DNA of 64,000 nt from Pseudogymnoascus destructans (Eukaryota; Ascomycota; Leotiomycetes; Thelebolales; Thelebolaceae): positions 434,001 through 498,000 of the forward strand of contig NW_020167545.1 of the NCBI RefSeq assembly GCF_001641265.1, written 5' to 3'. Position 1 is the first letter of the stretch. Each line of letters starts with the position of its first letter. This document shows positions 53,939-64,000 of this stretch, in pieces. A program made the translations under genes and the position numbers. The notes beneath the pieces were generated by a model. That model did not search any database. It had not been told where the DNA came from and worked only from the letters and a program-made list of their open reading frames with translations.

Positions 53939-56005
53939 ATGGAGTCCTCCGACCAAGGATCCGCTCCCACAGTCCCTACAGCGCTCATGAGGAACAGCAT
54001 CCCCGACTCCGCGCCGCCGCTGCTCGCGCCCAGCACACCCCCCACCCCCGACCAATCCACAACGCGCCCATTGAAGCGCAGCCGCATCGACTCGTCGCCC
54101 AATCCCGCCACCGTAGCTGCCATCGCTGACGCGGGCCTCACCGCCTCGCCACTAGCTAAATCGCCTCGTTTCGGCACGAGTGTGTCGCCGCGAGCCTCGC
54201 CTGGTGGGGCGGCCATAGACGACGAGCGCGAGCGCCTCCGACGATCGGAGCAGGCGAAGGCGGTAGCGTCGGGGAAGGCGCCAGGCAAGAACCCAGGCCA
54301 TAAAGTCATATCAGCGCTCATCTCGGGGTCAGGCGGGCGACAGGACGCACCGGCGGCGACGACGACGGTGAGCGAAGGGATGGAGGTGGCGGCGACCGCG
54401 ATCTCGATCCCGAGCCCGCTGCACTTTGAGGATAAATCGCAGAACAGCCCCGCGAGCGTGACGAGCCTCGGGAGCATGGCGAGCACGGCGCAGACGGCCA
54501 CGGCAAGCACGACGGGCATTACGAGTCCGTCGAATATGATGAATAATCCGGGAGAAGGGGGGGAGCATCGAGATAACGGAACGAACGGTGGCGGCGAGCC
54601 GCAGAGCGATAACCCGTCAGCCCGCGCATTCACATTCCCCGGCAACGCCCTCGTTCGCCCCGAAGGCTTGCGCGACCCAATGCGCGGCCTCTCCCTCCCC
54701 ATGTCCGGTCTAAACCAGCACCTCGCCCCCCGCTCGCCCTCACACAAGAAACACAAATGCCCCTACTGCGACACGGAATTCACGCGCCACCACAACCTCA
54801 AATCTCACCTCCTCACGCACAGCCAGGAGAAGCCCTACGTCTGCAACACGTGCCAGATGCGCTTTCGCCGGCTGCACGACCTCAAGCGCCACTCTAAACT
54901 GCATACCGGCGAACGACCCCATATCTGCCCCAAGTGCGATCGCAAGTTCGCGCGGGGCGACGCGCTGGCGCGGCACGCGAAGGGGCAGGGGGGGTGTGCG
55001 GGCAGGCGAGCGAGTATGGGCAGTTTTGGCGGGGATGAGGAGTATGACGACCCGCACCTCGGGGAGGATGGGGGGATGGAGGGGGTTCTCTACGCGGAGC
55101 CCGTGGAGGGGGATGCGGAGGAGGAGGAGAGACGGTATAGTTTACCGAGTATCAAGGCGCAGCATGTTCATGGCGGCGGTGGCGGGGGGCAGGATCCGTA
55201 TGCGCCCCTCATGCGAAGCACGCCGAATACGTATGCGCCTTCTGGACCGGGGAGGGGACAGTCGGGGCCTACGCCTTTTCATCACCTCGCGCAGGGGGAA
55301 CATGGGAGTGGGAGTAGGGCCGGTTCGGGGGTGATGAGTTTGGTGGGGGGGTTGGGTTCACATACAACCATGTCTACCGCGCCTAGCACGGGCAGCGTCG
55401 CGGGGGGCAACAATAATAACGGGGGAAACAACAATCCCATGCTCTTCGCACAAACACCCATGACAGAATCACCCAAACCAATCAGCCCAGGCGCCATGTC
55501 CTCTCTCCAACTCGGCCACGACCCGGCCTCCACCGCCTCATCATCGTTAAACCGCCAACGCTCACCTAGTCTAGCTACACAGGTCCAACAACGGGATTTT
55601 GGACGCAGACAGCAGCAGGGCGGGGGGGATAGGATGGGATCGACGGGGGGACAGGGACCGAAATTACCCGCGCTGAGCGGTCTAGCCCCGCCCGAGGCAC
55701 GGTTTATGGTTCCTAGCCAAGCTGGCGCGAATGGCACTTCTACCTCTACCTCTTCCTCCACCGCATTCCGGGGGGCTCTACAGCAACAGCAACAAGGAGG
55801 GCCGGACGCTAGTAACAACCTCTTCTCCTCTGAACGGGGGGTGTGGACGTATATTCAGAGTTTGGAGGAGAAGGTTGATAGGTTGACGGAGAGGGTGGTG
55901 GGGATGGAGGGGGTGGAGAGGCGGCAGGAGGAACGGATTAGGAAGTTGGTGGAGGAGGTGGAGGGGTTGAGGGGGGGAAGGCCGGGGTTGAATAGGACGG
56001 GGTGA
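53939..56005 (+). CDS. C2H2 zinc-finger transcription factor
   Basis: Intronless, 688 aa from ATG 53939 (MESSDQGSAPTVPTALM). A Ser/Pro-rich N-terminus includes PLKRSRIDSSP (possible nuclear signal). Three tandem fingers: KCPYCDTEFTRHHNLKSHLLTH (~273), VCNTCQMRFRRLHDLKRHSKLH (~301), ICPKCDRKFARGDALARHAKGQGGC (~329). The third ends in Cys rather than His. Linkers SQEKPY and TGERPH are canonical. A long low-complexity region (Gly, Asn, Gln, Ser) follows, then a C-terminal coiled coil WTYIQSLEEKVDRLTERVVGMEGVERRQEERIRKLVEEVEGL (~635-678), probably for dimerisation. DNA-binding regulator in the nucleus; target genes unknown. I do not assign an orthologue. Confidence 0.88.
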   Translation: MESSDQGSAPTVPTALMRNSIPDSAPPLLAPSTPPTPDQSTTRPLKRSRIDSSPNPATVAAIADAGLTASPLAKSPRFGTSVSPRASPGGAAIDDERERLRRSEQAKAVASGKAPGKNPGHKVISALISGSGGRQDAPAATTTVSEGMEVAATAISIPSPLHFEDKSQNSPASVTSLGSMASTAQTATASTTGITSPSNMMNNPGEGGEHRDNGTNGGGEPQSDNPSARAFTFPGNALVRPEGLRDPMRGLSLPMSGLNQHLAPRSPSHKKHKCPYCDTEFTRHHNLKSHLLTHSQEKPYVCNTCQMRFRRLHDLKRHSKLHTGERPHICPKCDRKFARGDALARHAKGQGGCAGRRASMGSFGGDEEYDDPHLGEDGGMEGVLYAEPVEGDAEEEERRYSLPSIKAQHVHGGGGGGQDPYAPLMRSTPNTYAPSGPGRGQSGPTPFHHLAQGEHGSGSRAGSGVMSLVGGLGSHTTMSTAPSTGSVAGGNNNNGGNNNPMLFAQTPMTESPKPISPGAMSSLQLGHDPASTASSSLNRQRSPSLATQVQQRDFGRRQQQGGGDRMGSTGGQGPKLPALSGLAPPEARFMVPSQAGANGTSTSTSSSTAFRGALQQQQQGGPDASNNLFSSERGVWTYIQSLEEKVDRLTERVVGMEGVERRQEERIRKLVEEVEGLRGGRPGLNRTG

Positions 56006-57245
56006 TTGCGTGTGGTGGCATTACTATGGTGAAGGGAAGGGGGTGAAAGGGGCGAAAGAGAGGTGAAGGAATCTATGATGGGGATTGTGGCGTTTTCTGG
56101 GGGGGGGTTAAGATCAAAGGATGGGGATGGGGATGGGGATTATATGTTATGTTTTAAATTGGAGTGCACGAACTGGCCGGCACGGGAACTGGCCACGACA
56201 GGAACGGGGCAAGACAAGGAGATGCGGTCTGGGGAACAGCTCTTCCCGCGCGTGTGGTTGTGGTTTTTGATGATGACAAATTTTAACAATTTTTAGAACG
56301 GATCAGCTTATTGATTTTCTGCTCTGGTTGGGGAAAGGGTGCGGAAAAGGGGGGGTGTTCTTATAGATTTTACTTTTATTTGTTATTTGTTAATGATAGG
56401 AGCGAGCGGATTGGCCTGGGGGGGGTTGGAAATATTTTGGGGAAAGGGAAGGGGGGAGTGAGTCGTAGGAATGAAAAGATATTGTTTGAAATGTTTCATT
56501 GGCTATGCTGTGAACGGTGGTGGTACCTGCTGCACAGTACATTCATCTTCCTAACCCCGCACGCAGTACCCATCTCATATCAATACCATTGTCCGCCGCA
56601 TCCATCCTTCCCTTATCCGCTTCATCCTCATCCGTAACTTAACGGAATCTACGCTCCGCCCTGCGCCGGCGAAGGGCACACGTCATAGCTCGTGCGGACT
56701 GCACAGCCGAGCTCCCAGCTCCCACCACCGAGCCCAGTTGCACTGGACTTTCCTTGGCAGGATCGACGACGTAGCGCAGTAGGAACAAGGTCAGCTTTGT
56801 TGTAGGGTTATCGAATCGTTGATGGGGTTTTTTGCTGAGACACGGATACGATAACTGCGGTTTTTGAGCTGGACTGGATAGACGACTGGACGACTGGACG
56901 ACTGGACGACTGGACGACCGGATTCAAGGATAGGAAGACAGGATAGGATAGGAAGACAGGATAAGATAGGAAGACAGGATAGGATAGGAAGACAGGATAG
57001 GAAAGGAAGATCGCCAAGGATAGCTCGCAACTCATAGGAGGAACAGGAAACCAGCTCGGGGACGAGAAAAGGACAATCTGGACTGGACGGATTACTTCGT
57101 CGGCCTGACGGCGGAACTGGGCGGTGCGCCGTACGAACCGAAAGGTCCTACCGAATACACCACTACCTCTCCTACCACTACACCGCCGCAGCGCACGAGA
57201 CCACCACCGAAAGGACGAGAGAGACTCGACAAACGCACAAAGCCG
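56006..57245. other. intergenic; tandem repeats in the DGAT2 leader region
   Basis: Positions 56880-56925 are four copies of GACTGGACGAC; 56930-57005 are four copies of a unit AGGAAGACAGGATAGGAT. Both lie within 370 bp upstream of the DGAT2 start. A frame on the minus strand through them is an artefact of the repeats. Confidence 0.6.
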
Positions 57246-58982
57246 ATGACGACGATGGCGATGGAGAATGGGATACCTACTGTTGCGGAGCTGGAGACGG
57301 TGAGGCAGGAGGTGAGGGAGGAGTTAGACCTTCCGCCCAAGAGCTTCGCTGATGCTGTGGTGGAGGGGGAGGAGGAGTTGAATGGGGTGAAAGAGGGGGA
57401 GACGGTGCTGCCGAATAGTTTTGCGGAGGTTGTGGTTGAGGGGGCTAAGGAGGGGGCGGATGAGGGGGAGAGGGTTGGTGGAGAGGGGAATAGGGAGACG
57501 AATGGGGATAAAAAGGAACAGAGGAATGGCGACAAGAAAGCACGGAGAGAGCAAGCAAACAACCACACAAACGACGACGGAGGCAAGAGCTACGCCGCAG
57601 CTGTAAGTCCTCCCCCAACACCCTCCCCTCACAACCCCCAAACTAACCCCCCCCTCCAGCTCCTCCAACCCCCCAAACCCATCACTCGCCAGCGCCGCTC
57701 CAAACCCTCCACCCGCGCCCCCCCCCTTTCCCACCACACCTCCATCCACAGCGCCGAGCTCTACTCAGACACGGAATTCGAAGACTCGGATATCTTCACC
57801 AATTATCCGCCCACACCCTCCCCGTCCCACTCTACTGAGCATCTTGTTTCTATCAAGACCCCCTCCCGCGCTTCATCCCCGGGGCCCCAGGATGGCGACC
57901 CAAACCGTACTGGCAGCCGCACCCTTACCTCCGGCCGCGAAGCGGGGAAAAACTGGCACGCCTCGCGCATCCGGTTCGCGCCTCTCAATATTCCGCTGCA
58001 GAGACGTCTACAGACTGCAATGGTGCTCGCACACACCCTCTGCATCGCGGTGCTAATCGGGACATTCCTCTTCGCCTGCGCGATTCCCCTGCTGTGGCCC
58101 TTGATCGTGCCATACATGGTGTATATCATGTTTTCCAAAGCCGGCTATAGCGGGGAGCTGAGCATGCGGTCGCCGAGGTTGAGGGGGAGCAAGTTGTGGT
58201 CCCTTTTTGCGGGGTACTTTCCTGCGCGGCTGCATCGCACGGTGGAGCTTAGCCCGACGAGGAAGTATATCTTTGGGTATCATCCGCATGGGATCATTAG
58301 CCATGGCGCGTTCGCGGCGTTCGCGACGGAGGCGTTGGGGTTTGCGCAGCTGTTTCCGGGGATTACGAATTCCCTGCTCACGCTGGATAGTAACTTCCGC
58401 ATACCGTTTTATAGGGAGTACATACTCGCCCTGGGGCTCGCGAGCGTGAGCAGACAGAGCTGCGAGAATTTACTTAGTAGGGGGGGGTTGAATGGGGAGG
58501 GGATGGGGAGGGCGATTACAATCGTCGTTGGCGGCGCCCGGGAGTCCCTCGACGCGCGTCCAGGTACGTTGAGGCTCGTACTGCGCCGGCGGTACGGCTT
58601 CGTCAAGATGGCTCTCCGCACGGGGGCTGATCTGGTCCCCGTCCTCGGGTTCGGAGAGAACGAACTCTACGACCAATTCAGCGTGGAAGGCCGCCCGTGG
58701 ATCCGGCGGGGGCAGGATTTGCTCAAGCGCACGCTGGGTTGGACGCTGCCGCTGTTTCATGCGAGGGGGGTGTTTAATTATGATGTTGGACTGGTGTCGT
58801 ATAGGCGCGCGGTGAATGTGGTGGTGGGGAGGCCGATTCCGGTGAGGCAGAATAGGATGCCGAGTGTGGAGGAGGTGGAGGAGTTGCACGAGAGGTACTG
58901 TGAGGAGTTGGTGAGGTTGTGGGAGACGTGGAAGGATGATTTTGCCCAGGGGAGGGCGGAGGAGATGAGGATTGGTGATTAA
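57246..58982 (+). CDS. DGA1: diacylglycerol O-acyltransferase 2 (DGAT2)
   Basis: From ATG 57246. A 57-bp intron (57603-57659: GTAAGT donor, CTAAC branch, CAG acceptor) is a multiple of three without a stop, so unspliced mRNA stays in frame; spliced length is 559 aa. A long acidic, disordered N-terminus (~230 aa) precedes two hydrophobic segments MVLAHTLCIAVLIGTFLFACAIPLLWPLIVPYMVYIMF (~240-277), a hairpin in the ER membrane. The catalytic HPHG lies in YIFGYHPHGIISHGAF (~325). GGARESLDARPG, FVKMALRTGADLVPVLGFGENELYDQF and the C-terminal VVGRPIPV complete the family signature. It makes triacylglycerol from diacylglycerol and acyl-CoA at the ER/lipid droplet. Confidence 0.92.
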   Translation: MTTMAMENGIPTVAELETVRQEVREELDLPPKSFADAVVEGEEELNGVKEGETVLPNSFAEVVVEGAKEGADEGERVGGEGNRETNGDKKEQRNGDKKARREQANNHTNDDGGKSYAAAVSPPPTPSPHNPQTNPPLQLLQPPKPITRQRRSKPSTRAPPLSHHTSIHSAELYSDTEFEDSDIFTNYPPTPSPSHSTEHLVSIKTPSRASSPGPQDGDPNRTGSRTLTSGREAGKNWHASRIRFAPLNIPLQRRLQTAMVLAHTLCIAVLIGTFLFACAIPLLWPLIVPYMVYIMFSKAGYSGELSMRSPRLRGSKLWSLFAGYFPARLHRTVELSPTRKYIFGYHPHGIISHGAFAAFATEALGFAQLFPGITNSLLTLDSNFRIPFYREYILALGLASVSRQSCENLLSRGGLNGEGMGRAITIVVGGARESLDARPGTLRLVLRRRYGFVKMALRTGADLVPVLGFGENELYDQFSVEGRPWIRRGQDLLKRTLGWTLPLFHARGVFNYDVGLVSYRRAVNVVVGRPIPVRQNRMPSVEEVEELHERYCEELVRLWETWKDDFAQGRAEEMRIGD

Positions 58983-59261
58983 GGGGTTGTTCTGGAGGGA
59001 GAGGTGGGATTGAGGATGAACATTTCTTGGGGAAATGGATGGAGGAGACATGGAGCGAGTATTGGGAGGATGATTGCTTGAGGATTACTCGAGGAGTTGA
59101 TGAGCTGAAGGGAGGTACATAAGTTACCATATAATCATATGGGACTCAATATTTATATACCATAGCTAGAGTGTATTTCCGAATTAACTGGCGTTCAACT
59201 GGACAATAGAGGGTGGATGAAGCGTGAAAAAGAAAGGGGGCAGAAAGCTTACATGTACGGA
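58983..59261. other. DGAT2 3' flank
   Basis: No gene. The GC-rich island ends and the second LTR-A nest begins. Confidence 0.5.
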
Positions 59262-59548
59262 GCTAGCCACCCAAGGAAGGGATGATTTTACTAAGACAAC
59301 ACACTGTCTTAGGAAACAGAGCCAAAGGGTTGTAGCTTAGACTATTCCACAATGCAGCAATCAGGTGTACAATGTAGTGAAGTGGTTCAGACAAGTTGTA
59401 ACAAATGTTGAGTCTGAGAACTCAGGGGTAAGTCAGAGGTTAGCACCTCACTGACTTTTCAGAAACAAAGAATAACAAGATCAATGCTTGGAAGCTTGGA
59501 AAAGACATAGAAGTATGTGCTAGTCGATTTACTGTATTGTCTGCTTGA
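59262..59548 (-). repeat. LTR-A copy 10, fragment
   Basis: 287 bp of the LTR-A 3' half read leftwards, lacking the terminal ~25 bases, ending abruptly at pol sequence on the right. Confidence 0.85.
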
Positions 59549-59687
59549 GATAGCTTCCCTAAGTCTTGTCTAACATGTAGAACATGCTCTTGAGTGTCTA
59601 AAGAGTATATAAGAATGTCGTCTAAGTAGACAACAACAAAGATATCCAAGTAAGGTCTTAGAATATCATTCATGAGAGCTTGGAAAG

Positions 59688-59926
59688 TGTAAGGACACAG
59701 GGCACCCAGCTCACAGTAATAGCATATGAGAGTGCGAGTCGGAGGCTAAAATCCTATAGGTCTACTATGAAGGATACAAAAAAGATGATGAGGAACCCCC
59801 TTGGGTCAATTTCCTCAAGTACCCGAAACAGGTCCGACTCGGCTAACCTGCCCTTACTCTCCCCACGTGACCGTAACCTGCCCGACTCTGATCCCTTCCG
59901 TCACTGAGGGTGGAGGCATCCTTACA
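59688..59926 (+). repeat. LTR-C copy 3, TSD GAAAG
   Basis: 239 bp, flanked by GAAAG at 59683-59687 and 59927-59931. It interrupts the RT coding sequence just before FQALMNDILRPYL. Confidence 0.92.
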
Positions 59927-60269
59927 GAAAGAAGCAGGTGCATTGGCAAGCCCAAAAGGCATTACCTGGTATTCAAAATGACCATAGCGTGTTCTGAATG
60001 ATTCCACTCATTACCTTCCTTGATGCATATCAGGTTATAAGCTCCCCTGAGATCTAACTTAGTAAAGAACCTTGCTGAAGAGAGCCTATCTATGAGCTCA
60101 GGGATAAGGGGTAAAGCATATCTGTTTTTAACAGTGACTGCATTAAGGCCCCTATAATAAACACGAGACGCAAGGAGCCATCTTTCTTCTTGACAAAGAG
60201 AATGGGCGCTCCTGCTGGTGAGGAAGAAGGTCTGATAAAGCCAGAACTAAGGTTCTCATCTAGGTATTC

Positions 60270-60518
60270 TGTAAGGATGCCTGTCCCTCAGTGACGGAAA
60301 GGATCTGAGTTGGGCAGGTTACGATCACATGATAAGAGTAAAGGCAGGTTAGCCGAGTCGGACCCGTTTCGGGTACTTGAGGAGATTGACCCAACGGGGG
60401 TTCCTCTCTTCATCTTTTTTGTATCCTTCGTAGTAGACCTATAGGATAGCATCCGTTTAGCCTCCGACTTGCACTCTCATATGCTATTACTGTGAGCTGG
60501 GTGCCCTGTGTCCTTACA
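60270..60518 (-). repeat. LTR-C copy 4, TSD TATTC
   Basis: 249 bp in the opposite orientation, flanked by TATTC at 60265-60269 and 60519-60523. It separates the LREYL-type block from EYLDENLSSG in RT. Confidence 0.92.
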
Positions 60519-60790
60519 TATTCTCCGAGAGTTTTCAGCTCTAATTCAGATAGAGAGTAGATAGGGCCATAGGGAGGCCTTGAGCCTTCTGCAAGTGGTA
60601 TCTCATGGTCATAAGGCTGGTGCTTTGGCAAAATTGATGCCTTTGCCTTGTCAAAAAGGTGTTTTGTAGTCTTGGTATGCTAAAGGCAAAATGACCTCCT
60701 GAGATGATTTCTCCAAATCTGAAGTAGCTGCTATCTCCAGGACAGGTTGGAAAGGTTTAACCCATATCAGAGATGATATATCGTCCATAG

Positions 60791-61063
60791 TGTCATACTG
60801 ACATTCGTTGCACTCAGTTTGCTATCAAACTCAAGAGCAAACTTAGAAATCTCCTCCTCAAACCTACAAGTCACTATGATTGTCACACCAACAACAAGAG
60901 CAATACTACTTAACGATTGCTACAACCCTCTATGATTCATTACATGTCATTGCTCCTTAGTTACTGGGCCGATATGACCACATAGCATATCTCTACAACC
61001 CTCTATGATTCATTACATGTCATTGCTCCTTAGTTACTGGGCTAATACTACACATGACATATC
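60791..61063 (+). repeat. LTR-A copy 11, 5' fragment
   Basis: Starts TGTCATACTGACATTCG and runs ~270 bp with a duplicated CTCTATGATTCATTACATGT segment (60930 and 61000), ending where copy 12 begins. Confidence 0.8.
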
Positions 61064-62920
61064 TGTCATACTGACATTCGTTGCACTCAGTTTGCTATCA
61101 AACTCAAGAGCAAACTTGGAAATCTCCTCCTCAAACCTACAAGTCACTATACATATTTTGGCTTATCACACCAACAACAATAGCAATACTACTCAACGAT
61201 TGCTACAACCATCTATGATTCATTACACGTCATCGCTCCTTAGTTACTGGGCCGATATTGTAATGGTGGGTGCACCAGATTGTAATGGTGGGTGCACCAG
61301 ATGTGAGAATCTAGCCACCCAAGGAAGGGATGAATTTACTAAGACAACACACTGTCTTAGAAAACAGAGCCAAAGGGTTGTAGCTTAGACTATTCCACAA
61401 TGCAGCAATCAGGTGTATGATGTAGTGGAGTGGTTTAGACAAGTTGTAACAAATGTTGAGTCTGAGAACTCAGGGATAAGTCAGAGGTTAGCACCTCACT
61501 GACTTTTCAGAAACAAGGAGTAACAAGATGAATGCTTGGAAGCTTGTAAAAGACGTGGAAGTATGTGATAGTCGATTTACTGTATTGCCTGCTTGCCCTT
61601 TCTTAAGGAAAGGGCAATCCTATTTATGCCAAAGGAGTGTACTTCTCTCATTTTCCATGACTTTCCATGACTAACCAGGCTTGGTAAATGTATTAGAAAT
61701 CAAGTGCGACCCACAACTAGCTTGCTAATCATGTAGTGAACGTAAGAGAATCCCATAGAACCATCTCTTGGGTTCCTAGCCTATAGGAAGTGAAAAGGAG
61801 GTCCAAGGTCAGAGTACCTATAGACAAATTATGTCATAACTTAACCAATATTGTGGGTAACTAAGGAGCGATGACGTGTAATGAATCATAGAGGGTTGTA
61901 GAAGCTTCTAGAGCCATCGTTCATGTTCCTAGGCCTCTAGTTGGTAGAGATATGCCATGTGGTAGTATTGGCCCACCCCCTTAAGGAGGAGATTTTCTTA
62001 ATAACTTGTTCAATGAGTGTCCAAATGATATGCCGTGATGTATGTAGCATAAACAGATGTAGTAGAAGAGTTTGCAGCAATCGTTGAGTAGTATTGCTTC
62101 TGTTGTTGGTGTGATAAGCCAAGATATGTATGGTGACTTGTAGGTTTGAGGAGGAGATTTCTAAGTTTGCTCTTGAGTTTGATAGCAAACTGAGTGCAAC
62201 GAATGTCAGTATGACAGATATTACCACATAGCATATCTCTACAACCCTCTATGATTCATTACATGACATCACTCATACTACCACATGACATATCTCTACC
62301 AACTAGAGGCCTAGGAGCATGAACGATAGCTCTAAAAGCTCCTACGAACCTCTATGATTCATTACATGTCATCGCTCCTTAGTTACCCACAAGATTGGTT
62401 AAGTTATGACATAATTTGTCTATAGGGGTACTCTGACCTTGGACCTCCTTTTACTTCGTATAGGCTAGGAACCTAGGAGATAGTTCTATGGGATTCTCTT
62501 ACGTCGACTACAGTTACCAAGCCTGGTTAGTCATGGAAAGTCTTGGAAAATGAGAGAACTACACTCCTTTGGCATAAATAGGATTGCCCTTTCCTTAAGA
62601 AAGGGCAAGCAGGCAATACAGTAAATCGACTATCACATACTTCCACGTCTTTTACAAGCTTCCAAGCATTCATCTTGTTACTCCTTGTTTCTGAAAAGTC
62701 AGTGAGGTGCTAACCTCTGACTTATCCCTGAGTTCTCAGACTCAACATTTGTTACAACTTGTCTAAACCACTCCACTACATCATACACCTGATTGCTGCA
62801 TTGTGGAATAGTCTAAGCTACGACCCTTTGGCTCTGTTTGCTAAGACAGTGTGTTGTCTTAGTAAATTCATCCCTTCCTTGGGTGGCTAGATTCTCACAT
62901 CTGGTGCACCCACCATTACA
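61064..62920 (+). repeat. LTR-A copy 12, split by copy 13, 3' edge at gag
   Basis: Segments 61064-61258 and 62217-62920, ending CACCATTACA. It interrupts the gag zinc-knuckle region on its right: gag continues at 62921. Confidence 0.85.
61259..62216 (-). repeat. LTR-A copy 13, solo LTR nested in copy 12, TSD GATAT
   Basis: 958 bp with GATAT at 61254-61258 and 62217-62221. The terminal 22 bp (TGTAATGGTGGGTGCACCAG...) occurs twice in tandem at its left end. Antisense to its host LTR. Confidence 0.92.
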
Positions 62921-63472
62921 AGTATAAACAAAGGTTGTTGTCCATTCTGTGTTTTCTTACTTGAGGAGTAAGTTTACCCCTTTTCAGTTTTTGAGGGTTT
63001 CCTGTAGGCTGAGGTGCTGGATTTGGATATCTTTATAGAGGCGTCTAAGTCCATAGGTTCAGGTGCTGAGTCCTTAGCAGTTGGTGTAGAGGTGTGATTG
63101 TTGAAATTTCTTGTTAGATGCCAGTCTTGGTTCTTCTCCTTTCTTCTTTCAAAAAGCCTATCATCAAGTCTGACAGCTTTCTCTATAAGCGTTTGAAGTG
63201 TTGTAGGGCGTTCTTCTTTGCTGAGTTCATCCTTAATAGAGCTCTTGAGTCCTTGGTAGTAAGTGAAGACCAAGGCTTCTTCATTCCAAGTCAAGTGAGA
63301 AGTGATTCTCCTAAATTCTGTTGTATACTGAGCAGCAGAGGTCTTTTGACATAGTTTCTGTAGCTCTCTTTCTGCTGTAGCAGTTTCGTTGATGTCTCCA
63401 AAGGTCCTGGTAAGTTCCTCTTGAAACTGGTCATAAGAGGTAATCAAAGGTGTAGTGGTATTTTGGCTGTTG
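62921..63472 (-). pseudogene. Ty3/Gypsy gag fragment (second copy)
   Basis: Read leftwards: ITSYDQFQEELTRTFGDINETATAERELQKLCQKTSAAQYTTEFRRITSHLTWNEEALVFTYYQGLKSSIKDELSKEERPTTLQTL...PMDLDASIK, nearly the same as 18304-20319. A short deletion removes a few codons after DASIK. It keeps the uninterrupted junction where copy 6 inserted in the other gag. The left end is cut by LTR-A copy 12 inside the zinc knuckle; the right end joins unrelated GC-rich DNA at 63473. Confidence 0.88.
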
Positions 63473-64000
63473 TACCCTAACCTCGCACCGTGCCCCAAAA
63501 TCGGTACGTACCTCATCCCATTCCAAAGTCGGCCATCACCACAACTCCACACATGACATCGCATAGCATGGAATTGGAGGAATTATTGGAGGGGGAGCTT
63601 TAGGAAATTTGAGTTCCAATACCAAGTCCAATTGCAATTCCAATTCCAGATCCCCCATCCAGACGCTCCCCGCTCCCAAATATCGCCGCCCGCGCCGGCA
63701 TCGCCGGATGCGGCACAGAACCAACCAACCCCCATCCATCCCCAAGCGAACCCCACCTCACCTCACAGAACAGAACAGGCAAAAAGCTCCGCGCGGGAAC
63801 GAAACCTGCATGCAGGCACGCACGCGGCGAGGGCAGGAAGAAACAAAGGTATCCTGTCTTGGGCGGAGATTGCGATGGTTGGGGTGCTGACGTTGATGGG
63901 CCCACGGATGTACAGTATGTACAGTGTCGAAGGGTGGAGTGGTGGGCAAGCGGCGGCGATCGGTGGCATGTGAAGCGGCGGCGGCGGCGGCGGTGTGGGC
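63473..64000. other. GC-rich end of window, no gene assigned
   Basis: Single-copy-looking host sequence with CAATTCCAATTCC-type short repeats (63615-63655), a TATGTACAGTATGTACAG repeat near 63908 and a terminal (GGC)n run. Open frames on both strands lack family features. Probably upstream sequence or first exon of a gene beyond the edge. Confidence 0.35.

Larger units (their letters stand above)
59549..60790 (-). pseudogene. Ty3/Gypsy reverse transcriptase fragment, interrupted by two LTR-C copies
   Basis: Read leftwards: PKHQPYDHEIPLAEGSRPPYGPIYSLSELELKTLGEY (60631 on), LTR-C, then EYLDENLSSGFIRPSSSPAGAPILFVKKKDGSLRLV, a small shift, ALPLIPELIDRLSSARFFTKLDLRGAYNLICIKEGNEW, another shift, LTR-C, then FQALMNDILRPYLDIFVVVYLDDILIYSLDTQEHVLHVRQ ending near 59549. 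These are RT blocks in family order including YLDD. Probably pol of the same element family whose gag is at 62921-63472 and 18304-20319. Frameshifts and both insertions make it dead. Confidence 0.88.

Noticed and set aside
53887..54756. 289-codon minus-strand ORF
   Set aside because: Antisense shadow of the C2H2 gene caused by high GC content.
63473..63484. TACCCTAACC as a telomere-like repeat at the end of the gag fragment
   Set aside because: Only one CCCTAA unit; no array, so chance is sufficient.

Overview
The window is nuclear DNA of a filamentous ascomycete (Pezizomycotina; class not resolvable from sequence alone). Evidence: short GT-AG introns of about 45-75 bp, a fungal housekeeping set (Kip2-type kinesin, Cu/Zn-SOD-domain GPI-type protein, LSM6, Rad60/Esc2-type SUMO-like protein, histidine phosphatase, STK19-like protein, C2H2 regulator, DGAT2), and fungal transposons (hAT, pogo, Ty3/Gypsy with chromodomain, Ty1/Copia, LINEs). 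GC-rich gene islands alternate with AT-rich, heavily nested transposon blocks.

Layout. 1-5.6 kb: broken hAT element, a MITE-like hairpin, two nested solo LTRs of one family (here LTR-A) and a broken ORF. 5.6-10.3 kb: a multi-exon gene with a frameshift (possible telomere-linked-helicase-type relative) and an HNH-nuclease-domain gene. 10.9-15.8 kb: an Snf7 fragment, two LINE remnants, a pogo tail, a chromodomain integrase fragment and an LTR-B copy. 16.5-21.5 kb: a mosaic of LTR-A copies around a split Gypsy gag. 21.5-22.7 kb: pogo transposase. 23.28-29.41 kb: a full-length Copia element. 30.3-32 kb: minisatellites. 32.3-41.7 kb: gene island. 41.8-46 kb: an unusual histone H3-like gene divergent to a broken unknown gene, with solo LTRs. 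46-50.6 kb: fragments plus a histidine phosphatase. 51.5-59 kb: second gene island. 59.2-63.5 kb: second Gypsy/LTR-A nest. The last 0.5 kb is GC-rich and probably upstream sequence of a gene outside the window.

Main discovery candidate: the Copia element (23279-29407; 91-bp LTRs, 5-bp target duplication CCTTC, half-tRNA-iMet-like primer site). It carries an intron-containing antisense gene for a DUF3716-like cysteine-rich protein between pol and the 3' LTR. Its whole interior is studded with the palindrome CGTACG: 32 exact sites from 23521 to 29045 against about 1.3 expected. Intervals fall only in 100-174 bp or 238-280 bp, in all three codon phases and also in noncoding parts. Most missing positions hold a CpG-transition derivative of the motif. 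This looks like selection on DNA for evenly spaced protein-binding sites, perhaps for the antisense-encoded protein. A second candidate is the H3-like gene at 42.0-42.6 kb, which keeps K4 but has R, I and M at the positions of K9, K14 and K18. Its introns and flanks share a CTGGTAAT-type motif with the neighbouring TE-like gene.
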